This document shows positions 55,387 to 64,000 of a DNA stretch of 64,000 nt, one piece after another; position 1 is the first letter of the stretch; each line of letters begins with the position of its first letter. A program made the position numbers and the translations under genes. Origin of the DNA: Streptococcus constellatus (lineage in GTDB: Bacteria > Bacillota > Bacilli > Lactobacillales > Streptococcaceae). The DNA lies in assembly GCF_902167705.1 (NCBI RefSeq), contig NZ_CABHMZ010000028.1, positions 31,282 through 95,281 on the forward strand. The letters are read 5' to 3'. The notes beneath the pieces were generated by a model that saw only the letters and a list, made by a program, of their open reading frames with translations, was not told where the DNA came from and did not search any database.

Positions 55387-56619
55387 TTAAGCCTCCCAGC
55401 GCTTGAATGCAAGAACTGCATTGTGCCCACCAAAACCAAAGGTATTTGAAATCGCATACGGAATATCATATTCTTGTCCCTGACCATAGATGACATTTGC
55501 CTCCATGTAGTCTGAAAGCTCTTGTGTTCCCGCAGTCATCGGCACAAAATTATGACGCATCGCTTCAATCGTTGCAATGGCTTCAACGGCTCCAGCTGCT
55601 CCAAGCAAGTGACCGGTAAAGGATTTCGTAGAAGAAACCGGTACCTCTTTTCCTAAAACTGCAACGATTGCTTGACTTTCACCTTTTTCATTAGCTGGAG
55701 TTGAAGTTCCATGAGCATTGACATACGCAACGTCTGAGGGTTCAATTTCAGCTTCATCAAGCGCCAATTTAATCGCCTTAATCGCACCAGCTCCTTCTGG
55801 ATGTGGAGACGTCATATGATAAGCATCACAAGTATTTCCATAACCAACGATTTCTGCCAAAATCGTTGCTCCACGTTTTTCAGCATGTTCCAAACTCTCT
55901 AGAACCAACATACCAGAACCTTCACCCATAACAAAGCCATTCCGATCTTTATCAAATGGAATAGAAGCACGAGCTGGATCTTCTGTCGTAGAAAGCGCTG
56001 TTAAGGCTTGGAAACCAGCAATAGCAAACGGTGTAATGGAAGCTTCAGATCCACCAACTAACATGACATCTTGAAAACCAAATTTTATAGAGCGAAAAGC
56101 ATCTCCGATAGCATCGTTTGAAGAAGCACAAGCCGTGTTAATGGATTTACAAATTCCATTTGCACCAAAGCGCATAGCGACATTCCCCGCTGCCATATTC
56201 GGCAAAGCTTTTGGCAATGTCATTGGCTTGACACGTCTTGGACCTTTTTCATGCAAACGAAGAACTTGATCTTCAATTTCTTTAATACCACCAATTCCTG
56301 ATGCCACAATAACACCAAAACGATCATGATCGATTGTTTCAACATCTAATTTTGCATCATTTATAGCTTCTTGAGAGGCATAAAGAGCATAAAGGGAATA
56401 GTTATCAAATCGATTGGTATCTTTTTTGATAAAATATTTATCAAAAGGAAAATCCTGAATTTCTGCAGCATTGTGAACTGCAAAATCACTATGGTCAAAT
56501 TTCGTGATTGGACCAATTCCAATCTTGCCTTCTTTTAAACTCTTCCAAAATTCTTCTGGTGTGTTTCCAATAGGGGAAGTCAAGGCATATCCTGTTACAA
56601 CAACTCGATTTAGTTTCAT
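55387..56619 (-). CDS. fabF: 3-oxoacyl-ACP synthase II FabF
   Basis: A 410-residue elongating condensing enzyme with the Cys-His-His triad: NTACASSNDAIGDA (Cys near 163), NAHGTSTPANE (His near 303) and KSFTGHLLGAAGAVE (His near 338). The start MKLNRVVVTGYALTSPIGN is as in relatives. It follows fabG by 66 bases and immediately precedes accB. Confidence 0.97.
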   Translation of the reverse strand: MKLNRVVVTGYALTSPIGNTPEEFWKSLKEGKIGIGPITKFDHSDFAVHNAAEIQDFPFDKYFIKKDTNRFDNYSLYALYASQEAINDAKLDVETIDHDRFGVIVASGIGGIKEIEDQVLRLHEKGPRRVKPMTLPKALPNMAAGNVAMRFGANGICKSINTACASSNDAIGDAFRSIKFGFQDVMLVGGSEASITPFAIAGFQALTALSTTEDPARASIPFDKDRNGFVMGEGSGMLVLESLEHAEKRGATILAEIVGYGNTCDAYHMTSPHPEGAGAIKAIKLALDEAEIEPSDVAYVNAHGTSTPANEKGESQAIVAVLGKEVPVSSTKSFTGHLLGAAGAVEAIATIEAMRHNFVPMTAGTQELSDYMEANVIYGQGQEYDIPYAISNTFGFGGHNAVLAFKRWEA

Positions 56620-56685
56620 TTAAAACTCCTTTATTAAGAAAATATGTTGAATACCTAGACTGAACTCATAAGTTCTAGTCTCCTT

Positions 56686-57420
56686 CTACTGCATGGTTAG
56701 CCCACCATCAATAGCAATGACTTGCCCAGTTAAATACTCTTGACGAGCTAGAAAGGCTGCCACTTCTGCTACTTCGCTGGTATTACCAAAACGCTTCATC
56801 GGAATTTGAGCTAACGTAGCTTCTTTCACTTTATCAGACAAAACATCGGTCATATCTGATTCAATCATACCTGGCGCAATAGCATTTACTCGTACATTAC
56901 GAGCTGCTACTTCACGCGCCACAGATTTTGTGAAACCAATCAGCCCAGCTTTAGAAGCTGCATAATTTGCTTGACCGATATTCCCAGTCAATCCAACAAC
57001 ACTAGACACATTGATAATAGCTCCCTGACGAGCTTTGGTCATCGGCTTCAAAACTGCTTGTGTCATATTAAAAGCACCCACAAGATTCACTTTCAAAACC
57101 TGCTCAAAATCTTCCTCAGTTAATTTCAACATGAGTTTATCTTTTGTGATACCTGCATTATTGACCAGAATATCCACACTTCCAAGTTTTTCGATAGCTT
57201 CCTCTATCATTCGCTTGGCATCTGTGCTATCTGACACATCACCAGAAATCGGAATCACTTGTACCCCATAATCTGAAAATTCAAAGATGAGCCCTTCATC
57301 AATCTCACGGCGACCGTTTAAAACAATGTTGGCACCTAGACTCGCAAACTTATGAGCCATTGCAAGCCCAATCCCACGTGTCGAACCAGTTATAAAAATA
57401 TTTTTTCCTTTAAGTTCCAT
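56686..57420 (-). CDS. fabG: 3-oxoacyl-ACP reductase FabG
   Basis: A 244-residue short-chain dehydrogenase using NADPH. The nucleotide loop is TGSTRGIG (about 11-18), with NNAG, and the catalytic Ser-Tyr-Lys is INVSSVVGL and YAASK (151-155). C-terminal IDGGLTMQ is typical. It starts two bases after fabD. Confidence 0.96.
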   Translation of the reverse strand: MELKGKNIFITGSTRGIGLAMAHKFASLGANIVLNGRREIDEGLIFEFSDYGVQVIPISGDVSDSTDAKRMIEEAIEKLGSVDILVNNAGITKDKLMLKLTEEDFEQVLKVNLVGAFNMTQAVLKPMTKARQGAIINVSSVVGLTGNIGQANYAASKAGLIGFTKSVAREVAARNVRVNAIAPGMIESDMTDVLSDKVKEATLAQIPMKRFGNTSEVAEVAAFLARQEYLTGQVIAIDGGLTMQ

Positions 57421-57422
57421 AC

Positions 57423-58349
57423 CTATTCCTTATCTTCTAGAAGAGCAGACAAGCTAGTTATGTCTTCTACTTGAGCTACCTTCGCTGATTTGTCAATTTT
57501 TTTAATAAAACCAGACAGAACCTTACCTGGACCAATTTCGATAAAATCAGTTACACCAGCTTTTTGCATCGTTGCAATACTATCATAAAACCGAACTGGT
57601 TCCATAACTTGACGAGTTAAGAGTTCCTTAATTTTTCCTTGTTCCATGACAGTTGCTTCGGTATTTCCTACCAAAGGAAGTTTGAAATCAGCAAATTCAA
57701 CTGTTTCTAAAACTTTTGCCAATTTATCACTTGCTGGCTTTAACAAAGCTGTATGAAATGGACCAGAAACTTTAAGCGGAATTAAGCGTTTCACACCAGC
57801 TTCTTTTAACAATTCCACAGCTTTGTCAACCGCTTCTGCTTCGCCACCAATGACAATCTGACTAGGTGTATTGTAGTTTGCTGGTGATACAATTCCTAGC
57901 TGACTAGCTGCTTGACAGGCTGCTTCAATTGTAGCTAAATCCGCATTTAAAACCGCAACCATTTTACCAGAGCCAGCAGGAGCCGCCTCCTCCATTAAAG
58001 CACCACGCTTCTCAACCAAAGCAACCGCTGTTTTAAAATCCAAAACACCTGCTGCTACCATGGCAGAGTATTCTCCAAGAGAAAGGCCTGCTACCATATC
58101 AGCTTGCATTCCTTTTTCTTGCAATAGTCGGTAAATAGCAACCGAAGTGGTCAAAATCGCTGGCTGAGTATAACGTGTCTGATTGAGTTTTTCTTCTTCA
58201 TAATCAATCAAAAAACGTATATCATAGCCTAATACTTGACTTGCTTCATCATAGGTTGCCCTCACTACATCATACTGATCGTAAAGGTCACGAGCCATTC
58301 CCAGATACTGAGCACCCTGACCTGCAAATAGAAAGGCTGTTTTAGTCAT
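57423..58349 (-). CDS. fabD: ACP S-malonyltransferase FabD
   Basis: A 308-residue malonyl-CoA:ACP transacylase. The N-terminus is TAFLFAGQGAQYLGM, the catalytic Ser is in GLSLGEYSA (near 90), and the GPFHTALL block carries the catalytic His. It overlaps fabK by eight bases and precedes fabG by two. Confidence 0.96.
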   Translation of the reverse strand: MTKTAFLFAGQGAQYLGMARDLYDQYDVVRATYDEASQVLGYDIRFLIDYEEEKLNQTRYTQPAILTTSVAIYRLLQEKGMQADMVAGLSLGEYSAMVAAGVLDFKTAVALVEKRGALMEEAAPAGSGKMVAVLNADLATIEAACQAASQLGIVSPANYNTPSQIVIGGEAEAVDKAVELLKEAGVKRLIPLKVSGPFHTALLKPASDKLAKVLETVEFADFKLPLVGNTEATVMEQGKIKELLTRQVMEPVRFYDSIATMQKAGVTDFIEIGPGKVLSGFIKKIDKSAKVAQVEDITSLSALLEDKE

Positions 58350-59316
58350 TTCTAGTTACTCCTGCCCAACGGCTAGCTTCTTTTTGGATTACCTCTGCTG
58401 CACCGTAGTAAATATCTTTCAAAATTTCTTCAACTGTTTCTTCTTTGCTGACAAGCCCCGCAATTTGTCCTGACATGACAGAGCCATGTTCAACATCACC
58501 GCGAACAACTGCATTTGCAAGAGCGCCAGCTCCTAAATTCTCAAAAACAGTTAAATCAGGATTTTCTTGCTTAAAAGCATCCTTTTCTGCTTGGTCAAAT
58601 TCTCTAGTTAGTTTATTTTTCAAAGCTCGTACTGCATGACCAAAATGTTGAGCAGAAATGGTTGTATCAATATCCCGAGCTTTCAAAATCATATTTTTAT
58701 AATTTTGATGCGCATTTGACTCTTTCGCAACAACGAAACGCGTTCCTACTTGCACAGCTTCTGCACCAAGCATAAAGCCTGCAGCTGCGCCATGACCATC
58801 GGCAATTCCTCCTGCTGCAATCACAGGAATATCAACAGCTTCAACGACTTGACGAGTTAATGTCATCGTAGTCAATTTCCCGATATGGCCTCCTGCTTCC
58901 ATTCCTTCAGCAATCACCGCATCTGCACCAATTTTTTCCATTCGCTTAGCCAATGCTACACTTGGTACCACCGGAATGACTGTGATGCCTGCATCGTGGA
59001 AACGAGTCATATATTTACTTGGATTTCCTGCACCAGTTGTCACAACCTTGACACCTTCTTCAATAACCAAGTCAACAATATCTTCCACAAAAGGAGACAA
59101 CAGCATGATATTCACACCAAAAGGCTTGTCTGTTAATGATTTAATCTTATCAATATTAGCTTTAACAACTTCTTTTGGTGCATTACCACCACCAATAATT
59201 CCAAGACCTCCAGCTTTAGAAACTGCACCAGCCAAGTCACCATCAGCAACCCAGGCCATCCCACCCTGGAAAATAGGATATTTAATATTTAACAATTCTG
59301 TAACACGTGTTTGCAT
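58342..59316 (-). CDS. fabK: Enoyl-ACP reductase II FabK
   Basis: A 324-residue FMN-dependent enoyl-ACP reductase, the triclosan-resistant type used by streptococci instead of FabI. It starts MQTRVTELLNIKYPIFQGGMAW; the FMN loops are GGLGIIGGGNA and AAGGIADGHG. The frame opens at 59370, but ATG 59316 with AAGGAAGGT fits relatives. A FabT operator lies about 60 bases upstream, so fabK heads the second regulated unit. Confidence 0.96.
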   Translation of the reverse strand: MQTRVTELLNIKYPIFQGGMAWVADGDLAGAVSKAGGLGIIGGGNAPKEVVKANIDKIKSLTDKPFGVNIMLLSPFVEDIVDLVIEEGVKVVTTGAGNPSKYMTRFHDAGITVIPVVPSVALAKRMEKIGADAVIAEGMEAGGHIGKLTTMTLTRQVVEAVDIPVIAAGGIADGHGAAAGFMLGAEAVQVGTRFVVAKESNAHQNYKNMILKARDIDTTISAQHFGHAVRALKNKLTREFDQAEKDAFKQENPDLTVFENLGAGALANAVVRGDVEHGSVMSGQIAGLVSKEETVEEILKDIYYGAAEVIQKEASRWAGVTRND

Positions 59317-59376
59317 AATACCTTCCTTTATATTGCTTAAGTAATGGCTCAATCCTTTCAATTCAAGCACTTGTAT

Positions 59377-59393
59377 ACTTTGAAAATCAAACT
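59377..59393 (-). promoter_or_regulatory. FabT operator upstream of fabK
   Basis: AGTTTGATTTTCAAAGT on the minus strand, centred on TTTGA-N3-TCAAA, matches the streptococcal FabT box closely. It lies between likely -35 and -10 positions (TATAC follows). Confidence 0.75.
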
Positions 59394-59579
59394 ATTACCT
59401 AAACAAGAGGGAGTGAAACATGCCATCCAACCATAGATTTTATTGTTCCACCCCAGCAAAATTAACTGTCTCTTGATCTTTTCTCAAAAGAAAATCGGTT
59501 ATACAGTCAACTTTACTGCCTACCTCAATACCTTTTTCAAAAGAGGGCGAGAATCTTATCTCAGCCCCGTTTCATCTTT
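59394..59579. other. Intergenic spacer between acpP and fabK
   Basis: Non-coding, with GAGGGAGTGAAACA and TTGTTCCACCCC resembling the ends of the intergenic repeat family in degraded form. No gene or clear terminator is visible. Confidence 0.35.
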
Positions 59580-59804
59580 TTATTTTGTTTTTTCTTCAAC
59601 GTAGGCAACTAAGTCACCAACTGTGTTCAATCCTTCTTCGGTTTCGATTTGAATATCGAATGCATCTTCAATTTCTGAGATGACTTGGAACAAATCCAAT
59701 GAATCTGCGTCAAGATCATCAAAAGTTGACTCAAGAGTAACTTCTGAAGGTTCTTTACCAAGTTCTTCCACAATAATTTCTTGTACTTTTTCAAATACTG
59801 CCAT
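59580..59804 (-). CDS. acpP: Acyl carrier protein
   Basis: A 74-residue acidic carrier with the phosphopantetheine Ser35 in [11 protein letters not shown]. The usual DSLD(x)VE(L/M) is DSLDLFQV here, which is the streptococcal form. It carries acyl chains between all Fab enzymes. It follows fabH by 53 bases; the region to fabK is a 263-base gap with a FabT box. Confidence 0.96.
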   Translation of the reverse strand: MAVFEKVQEIIVEELGKEPSEVTLESTFDDLDADSLDLFQVISEIEDAFDIQIETEEGLNTVGDLVAYVEEKTK

Positions 59805-59857
59805 GATAGACTCCTTTAAAAATAAATATTTATATTCATGTGTTTACCACATAATAA

Positions 59858-60832
59858 CTAAATTGTAACAATAAGTGTGCCCCATGTCAAACCTCCACCG
59901 AATCCTGACAGCAAAACTGTTTGACTGCCATCAAGGTGAATAAGTCCTTTTTCAACACACTCAGATAAAAGAATTGGAATGCTCGCTGCACTCGTATTCC
60001 CATATTCCATCATATTTGCAGGAAGTTTTTCCCTCGCTGCACCAATCTTTTTCGCCATTTTATCTAAAATACGAATATTGGCCTGATGTAATAGTAAATA
60101 GTCAATATCCTGTACTTGAATATCACTAGATTCAATCGTATTTTTTATAGATTTTGCCACATCTCGAATAGCGAAATCAAAAATTTTACGACCATCCATC
60201 GTCAAATATGGTGCCGCTTCTTCCTTTTCAGAATAAGGTGAAGATAAACCAAACTTACCACAAGTCAAGCTTTCCCCGCGCGAACCGTCCGTATATTGAC
60301 TTTCAGCTAAAAAATGCTGCCGCTCTGAGCTCTCTAGCAAAACACCACCAGCACCATCACCGAAAAGAACCGCAGTTGAACGATCAGACCAATCAAGAAC
60401 TTTTGATAAGGTTTCACTTCCTATAACAAAACCCTTCTGATAACAACCTGAGGAAATCAACTTTTCAGCTGTTGACAAAGCGAAGATAAAGCCACTGCAA
60501 GCCGCTGTCAAATCAAAGGCAAAAGCATGATTTGCACCAATATTCGCTTGAACTCGTGCAGCCGTTGAAGGCATCATAGAGTCTGGGGTGATAGTTGCCA
60601 CAATGATAAAGTCTAACTCATCTGCATTGATGTTCGCCTTTTTCAACAATTGTCTTGCCACCTTAGTAGCCAAATCACTCGTTGATTCTGTCTGTGATAG
60701 ATGACGACGTTCTATTCCTGTTCGACTTGAAATCCATTCATCGCTCGTATCCATTATTTTTGCCAAATCATCATTTGTAACCACTTGACTCGGAGCATAA
60801 TGAGCGACTTGACTAATTTTAGCATAGTTCAT
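59858..60832 (-). CDS. fabH: 3-oxoacyl-ACP synthase III FabH
   Basis: A 324-residue initiating condensing enzyme: Cys in [11 protein letters not shown] (near 112), His in [10 protein letters not shown] (near 250), Asn in [10 protein letters not shown] (near 280). It joins acetyl-CoA and malonyl-ACP. It overlaps the fabT stop by one base (TAATG), so they are co-translated. Confidence 0.97.
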   Translation of the reverse strand: MNYAKISQVAHYAPSQVVTNDDLAKIMDTSDEWISSRTGIERRHLSQTESTSDLATKVARQLLKKANINADELDFIIVATITPDSMMPSTAARVQANIGANHAFAFDLTAACSGFIFALSTAEKLISSGCYQKGFVIGSETLSKVLDWSDRSTAVLFGDGAGGVLLESSERQHFLAESQYTDGSRGESLTCGKFGLSSPYSEKEEAAPYLTMDGRKIFDFAIRDVAKSIKNTIESSDIQVQDIDYLLLHQANIRILDKMAKKIGAAREKLPANMMEYGNTSAASIPILLSECVEKGLIHLDGSQTVLLSGFGGGLTWGTLIVTI

Positions 60833-61266
60833 TATTTCAAATCCTCTAGAAAATGATACAGATTAGTTAACCCTTTCCCCATGACCTTCATCTCTTCAGC
60901 ATCCATTCCTTCAATGATTCTTTCAACCATTCTCTTGTGAAATCTTCTATGCAAGCGATAAATCAGGCGACCATTTTTTGTCAAATTCAGATGAACCACA
61001 CGACGATCAACTTCTGAACGTGTCCGTTCAATATAACCTTTTCTTTCGAGGTTATTTAAACTAGTTGTTACGGTTCCTAATGTCACCATCAATTCCTTTG
61101 CTACGCTACTAGGAGTCGCATTGGGATTTTTTCCAACAACATCAATCGTGTGCATTTCTTTGATAGAGATATCTTTGAAGCGACTGCCTCTCAAACTAGA
61201 TTCTTCAATAACCAACACATTATTGAAAATAGATGTTAAATAATCATTGACCAATTGGTAATCCAA
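60832..61266 (-). CDS. fabT: MarR-family fatty acid biosynthesis regulator FabT (TTG start)
   Basis: A 144-residue winged-helix repressor controlling fatty-acid synthesis, with acyl-ACP as co-repressor in streptococci. It reads (M)[22 protein letters not shown], a helix-turn-helix near 55-80 ([19 protein letters not shown]) and a wing with [13 protein letters not shown]. The start is TTG at 61266, eight bases after AGGAGG; an earlier TTG at 61287 would place that site inside the gene. It overlaps fabH. Confidence 0.95.
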   Translation of the reverse strand: MDYQLVNDYLTSIFNNVLVIEESSLRGSRFKDISIKEMHTIDVVGKNPNATPSSVAKELMVTLGTVTTSLNNLERKGYIERTRSEVDRRVVHLNLTKNGRLIYRLHRRFHKRMVERIIEGMDAEEMKVMGKGLTNLYHFLEDLK

Positions 61267-61356
61267 AAATCTATCCTCCTCTAACAAAAACTTTTACTAT
61301 CAAAACATTTGACTAAAAAAGTATATCAGATATCAAAATAAATTGCAACTATTTTT

Positions 61357-62148
61357 TTACTTCCCAGAAAATTTTGGTCGACGTTTCTCAGAATAAGCTC
61401 GAACGCCCTCTTTAAAATCCTCTGTAAAGGCTAAAGTTTTCTGTAGCTCCAATTCGAGATTGGCGTATTCATTCCAGCCAGTAAATAAACTTTTCCACAC
61501 TAATTCTTTAATAGCACGATATGAGTTGAGTGAATGCCGTTTTAACTTTTTAATCAACTGATTTGTTGTAGTTTCTAACTTTTCAACCTCACAAACTTTA
61601 TACAAGAGACCATAATTTAAAGCTTTTTCAGCATTTAATGGTTCTCCCGTCATTGCTAATTGAGTTGCTCTCGTCACACCAATCGCTCTTGCAAGCAAAT
61701 ACAGTCCTCCTGCATCCGGAGCAAGACCTACCCCCACAAAAGCTTGAATAAAACGAGAACGCTCCGTTGCAATACAGAAATCCGCGGCGACTACCATATT
61801 AGCTGCTGCACCAGCGACTGGCCCATCCACACTCATAATGACTGGCTTAGATAGTTGTTTCATTGAGTAAGAAATTTCATTTACCAATTCAGCGATTTTG
61901 ACCAAAGACTGAACATCATCTGCCTCCACCGCACGCTGCATTTCTGCTAAATCACCACCAACAGAAAATACTTTCCCATTTGCATTGATGAGCAATATTT
62001 GGATTTCTTCATCTTCAGAAGCCATTTTTATCGCTCTTAAAATTTCTTCACACATGGGAACATTAAACCCATTGGAAACCTCTGGGCGATTCAAAGTCAA
62101 TGTTGCAACACCGTCATTGACACTATATAAAATATTTTCAAATTGCAT
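61357..62148 (-). CDS. fabM: trans-2-decenoyl-ACP isomerase FabM
   Basis: A 263-residue crotonase-fold isomerase that converts trans-2- to cis-3-decenoyl-ACP, the streptococcal route to unsaturated fatty acids. Oxyanion motifs: [10 protein letters not shown](AEM) near 60-70 and [11 protein letters not shown] near 108-118. The frame opens at 62181, but ATG 62148 ([13 protein letters not shown]) fits. First gene of the cluster, with a FabT box 41 bases upstream and 90 bases before fabT. Confidence 0.95.
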   Translation of the reverse strand: MQFENILYSVNDGVATLTLNRPEVSNGFNVPMCEEILRAIKMASEDEEIQILLINANGKVFSVGGDLAEMQRAVEADDVQSLVKIAELVNEISYSMKQLSKPVIMSVDGPVAGAAANMVVAADFCIATERSRFIQAFVGVGLAPDAGGLYLLARAIGVTRATQLAMTGEPLNAEKALNYGLLYKVCEVEKLETTTNQLIKKLKRHSLNSYRAIKELVWKSLFTGWNEYANLELELQKTLAFTEDFKEGVRAYSEKRRPKFSGK

Positions 62149-62188
62149 TAAATTGCCTCCGACAATTCTTTTCTTTGTCAATTAAATT

Positions 62189-62214
62189 ATTTGACTATCA
62201 AATAATTTATTATA
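62189..62214 (-). promoter_or_regulatory. fabM promoter with FabT operator
   Basis: ATTTGATAGTCAAAT (62189-62203, minus strand), a perfect TTTGA-N3-TCAAA box, lies just downstream of a TATAAT (62209-62214). FabT bound here would block initiation. Confidence 0.75.
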
Positions 62215-62258
62215 TTCTAGCATAAACAATTTGCTTTCGCAAGTATGCACAAACAAAT

Positions 62259-62287
62259 TTGAAAAGATTTCAGAATTTTGCTATAAT
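62259..62287 (+). promoter_or_regulatory. Promoter of aspartokinase gene
   Basis: TTGAAA (62259-62264), 17 bases, TATAAT (62282-62287) with TGC before it. It diverges from the fabM promoter 45 bases away. Confidence 0.7.
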
Positions 62288-62314
62288 TTAAACAATCAGC
62301 TAATAGGAGAAGTT

Positions 62315-63664
62315 ATGAAAGTTGTTAAATTTGGAGGAAGCTCACTTGCTTCTGCTAGCCAATTGGAAAAAGTATTACAGATTATTAAAGCAGATTCCGA
62401 ACGTCGCTTCGTGGTTGTATCTGCGCCTGGAAAGCGAAGCACTCAGGATACAAAGGTAACAGATGCCCTCGTTAAATATTATCGAGACTATGTTGCTGGA
62501 AATGACGTAACAAAACACCAACAATGGATTATTCAGCGTTATCGAGATATGGCGATAGAACTGCAGCTCAAGCCAAATATTCTAGAGAGAATTTCAAAAA
62601 GTATCCAAAAACTCGCAAGCCTTCCCATCGAAGACAATAAATTCTTGTACGATACTTTTCTTGCTGCAGGTGAAAACAACAATGCGAAACTCATTGCGGC
62701 TTATTTTACCCAAAATGGTGTAGATGCTCGCTATGTTCATCCCAGAGAAGCAGGACTCATTGTGTCCAGCGAACCAGGAAATGCGCGACTTCTCCCCTCC
62801 AGTTATGATAAAATTGAAGAATTAAATGAAGCCGATGAAGTCTTAATTATCCCAGGATTCTTTGGAGTAACAAAAGACGATCAAATTTGCACCTTTTCAC
62901 GTGGCGGGTCCGATATTACTGGATCCATTATTGCTGCCGGTGTAAAAGCTGATCTCTACGAAAATTTTACAGATGTTGATGGTATTTTTGCAGCTCACCC
63001 TGGCATTATCCACATGCCACACTCTATTCCAGAATTAACTTATCGTGAAATGCGCGAATTAGCTTATGCAGGCTTTACTGTATTACATGACGAAGCACTC
63101 ATTCCAGCTTACCGTGGGAAAATTCCACTCGTTATTAAAAATACAAACAATCCCACTCATCCTGGGACAAAAATTGTTTTAAAGCACAGCAACAGGGACT
63201 TCCCTGTAGTAGGTATTGCTGCAGATGCCCATTTCACAAGCATCAACATGTCTAAATACCTCATGAACCGTGAAATCGGTTTTGGTAGAAAAGTTCTGCA
63301 AATATTGGAAGATCTAAATATCCGCTGGGAGCACATGCCTACCGGTATCGATGACTTATCTATTATTCTTCGGGATCGTGAATTAACCCCCATTAAAGAG
63401 GAAGAAATTCTTCGGCAATTAAGACAAAAGTTAGAAGTCGATCACGCAGAAATCGAACATGATCTCTCAATCATTATGATTGTCGGTGAAAAAATGAAAA
63501 GTCATATTGGTTTGACCGCTACTGCAACAAAAGCATTATCAGATAATCATATTAATATCCAAATGATTTCACAAGGATCTAGTGAAGTTTCAATCATGAT
63601 TGTTATCAATTCCGAACAAGAAAAAGCAGCTATTAAAGCACTATACCAAGCATTTTTTGCATAA
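62315..63664 (+). CDS. Aspartate kinase
   Basis: A 449-residue monofunctional aspartokinase, the first enzyme of the Lys/Thr/Met/diaminopimelate route. It begins MKVVKFGGSSLASASQ (kinase KFGGSS), has SRGGSDITGSIIAAG(V) near 220 and FTDVDGI; two ACT domains follow (about 300-449), with GLTATATKALSDNHINIQMI in the second. The frame opens at 62231, but ATG 62315 with AGGAGAAG is right. It is divergent from fabM, a conserved arrangement in streptococci. Confidence 0.95.
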   Translation: MKVVKFGGSSLASASQLEKVLQIIKADSERRFVVVSAPGKRSTQDTKVTDALVKYYRDYVAGNDVTKHQQWIIQRYRDMAIELQLKPNILERISKSIQKLASLPIEDNKFLYDTFLAAGENNNAKLIAAYFTQNGVDARYVHPREAGLIVSSEPGNARLLPSSYDKIEELNEADEVLIIPGFFGVTKDDQICTFSRGGSDITGSIIAAGVKADLYENFTDVDGIFAAHPGIIHMPHSIPELTYREMRELAYAGFTVLHDEALIPAYRGKIPLVIKNTNNPTHPGTKIVLKHSNRDFPVVGIAADAHFTSINMSKYLMNREIGFGRKVLQILEDLNIRWEHMPTGIDDLSIILRDRELTPIKEEEILRQLRQKLEVDHAEIEHDLSIIMIVGEKMKSHIGLTATATKALSDNHINIQMISQGSSEVSIMIVINSEQEKAAIKALYQAFFA

Positions 63665-63665
63665 A

Positions 63666-63700
63666 AATTGACTCTATCATCATGATAGAGTCAATTTTTA
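63666..63700 (+). terminator. Terminator after aspartokinase
   Basis: AAAATTGACTCTATCAT and ATGATAGAGTCAATTTT form a long stem ending in TTTTATTG. Confidence 0.9.
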
Positions 63701-63806
63701 TTGTTTTAGAAACATATTACATTATCAAAGAACAATCAAAAAACTAACAAGCTTACAAATCTTTACAATAAAAGATTAGTTAAGCAAAAAGTTGAACACA
63801 AATAAA

Positions 63807-63832
63807 AGAAATCTTGTTTAAACAAGATTTCT
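63807..63832 (-). terminator. Terminator of the rRNA-tRNA operon
   Basis: AGAAATCTTG and CAAGATTTCT with TTTAAA between them form a perfect 26-base palindrome; the minus-strand copy runs on as TTTATTT. It follows tRNA-Asn. Confidence 0.75.
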
Positions 63833-63844
63833 AATCATATGCAA

Positions 63845-63918
63845 CTCCGGCAGTAGGACTCGAACCTACGACATCATGATTAACAGTCATGCGCTACTAC
63901 CAACTGAGCTATGCCGGA
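63845..63918 (-). tRNA. tRNA-Asn (anticodon GTT)
   Basis: A 74-base cloverleaf on the minus strand: acceptor TCCGGCA/TGCCGGA, D-arm GCTC..., anticodon stem CATGA/TCATG with loop CTGTTAA (anticodon GTT, Asn), T-arm GTAGG TTCGAGT CCTAC. It directly follows a 5S rRNA, the usual end of a streptococcal rRNA operon. Confidence 0.95.
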
Positions 63919-63923
63919 TAAAT

Positions 63924-64000
63924 GCTAAGCGACTACCCTATCTCACAGGGGGCAACCCCCAACTACTTCCGGCGTTCTAGGGCTTAACTTCTGTGTTCGG
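63924..64000 (-). rRNA. 5S ribosomal RNA, 3' part (cut by window edge)
   Basis: The minus strand reads the last 77 bases of 5S rRNA, including CGCCGGAAGTAGTTGGGGGT and the 3' end GTCGCTTAGC. The remaining 5' third lies beyond the right edge; a 23S gene should follow. Confidence 0.93.

Noticed and set aside
63700..63800. Small gene or RNA between aspartokinase and the rRNA terminator
   Set aside because: AT-rich with no open frame, promoter or conserved structure that I can see.
1..64000. CRISPR array, prophage or insertion sequence
   Set aside because: No spaced identical repeats, integrase, transposase or phage structural genes are present; all gene runs are core streptococcal operons.

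Overview
The window is low-GC chromosomal DNA from a streptococcus, most likely of the mitis/sanguinis group. The evidence is the full streptococcal type II fatty-acid cluster (fabM-fabT-fabH-acpP-fabK-fabD-fabG-fabF-accB-fabZ-accC-accD-accA), the manLMN mannose PTS followed by a ManO-like gene, the rsmH-ftsL-pbp2X-mraY division cluster, the cell-cycle gene ccrZ next to trmB, and dispersed intergenic repeats around a GAGTGRGACAGAA motif. The species is not fixed by what I can see. Almost all of it is core genome. I see no prophage, insertion sequence or CRISPR array.

Layout. 0-2.2 kb: an operon of two tiny membrane proteins, an ABC transporter and the start of a probable sensor kinase, all on the minus strand with a palindromic site upstream. 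2.2-4.7 kb: fakA, an Asp23 protein and rpmB. 4.8-6.1 kb: a LytTR regulator with membrane and LiaF-like partner reading frames and a 9-12-9 direct-repeat operator. 6.1-10.2 kb: tRNA-Thr, a GNAT protein, fba, tRNA-Leu and a peptide-binding lipoprotein. 10.5-15.1 kb: mraY, pbp2X, ftsL, rsmH. 15.2-17.7 kb: an XRE regulator with a small membrane protein, then a TrkH/TrkA-type potassium transporter. 17.7-21.3 kb: a DUF896 protein and glyQS under a T-box. 21.3-26.2 kb: a subtilisin-like surface protease interrupted by a 5-bp duplication. 26.6-29.6 kb: nagA and a Na/Pi transporter. 29.7-35.4 kb: the rimP-nusA-ylxR-ylxQ-infB-rbfA operon. 35.8-39.1 kb: trmB, ccrZ, ecsBA. 39.1-45.3 kb: HIT, a coiled-coil protein, an LCP enzyme, GNAT, tsaE, a purine permease, DUF1361 and HAD genes. 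45.8-49.1 kb: manLMN and manO. 49.1-51.3 kb: serS under a T-box, and a DedA protein. 51.4-62.1 kb: the fatty-acid cluster. 62.3-63.7 kb: aspartokinase. 63.8-64 kb: tRNA-Asn and the 3' part of a 5S rRNA, the end of an rRNA operon.

How the genes work together. FabT sites lie before fabM and before fabK, so fatty-acid synthesis is probably controlled as two transcription units. FakA supplies acyl-phosphate from exogenous fatty acids, the input that FabT regulation senses. Sugar use (manLMN, fba, nagA) carries candidate CcpA or NagR operators. glyQS and serS are each preceded by T-box leaders.

The least routine parts are: (1) the LytTR-membrane protein-LiaF-like locus with its exact 9-12-9 repeats; (2) the XRE/55-residue membrane protein pair with two near-identical operators; (3) the protease whose frame is restored exactly by removing one 5-bp repeat unit; (4) rsmH and tsaE, which look leaderless; (5) rimP, which has a Shine-Dalgarno sequence but no standard start codon after it.
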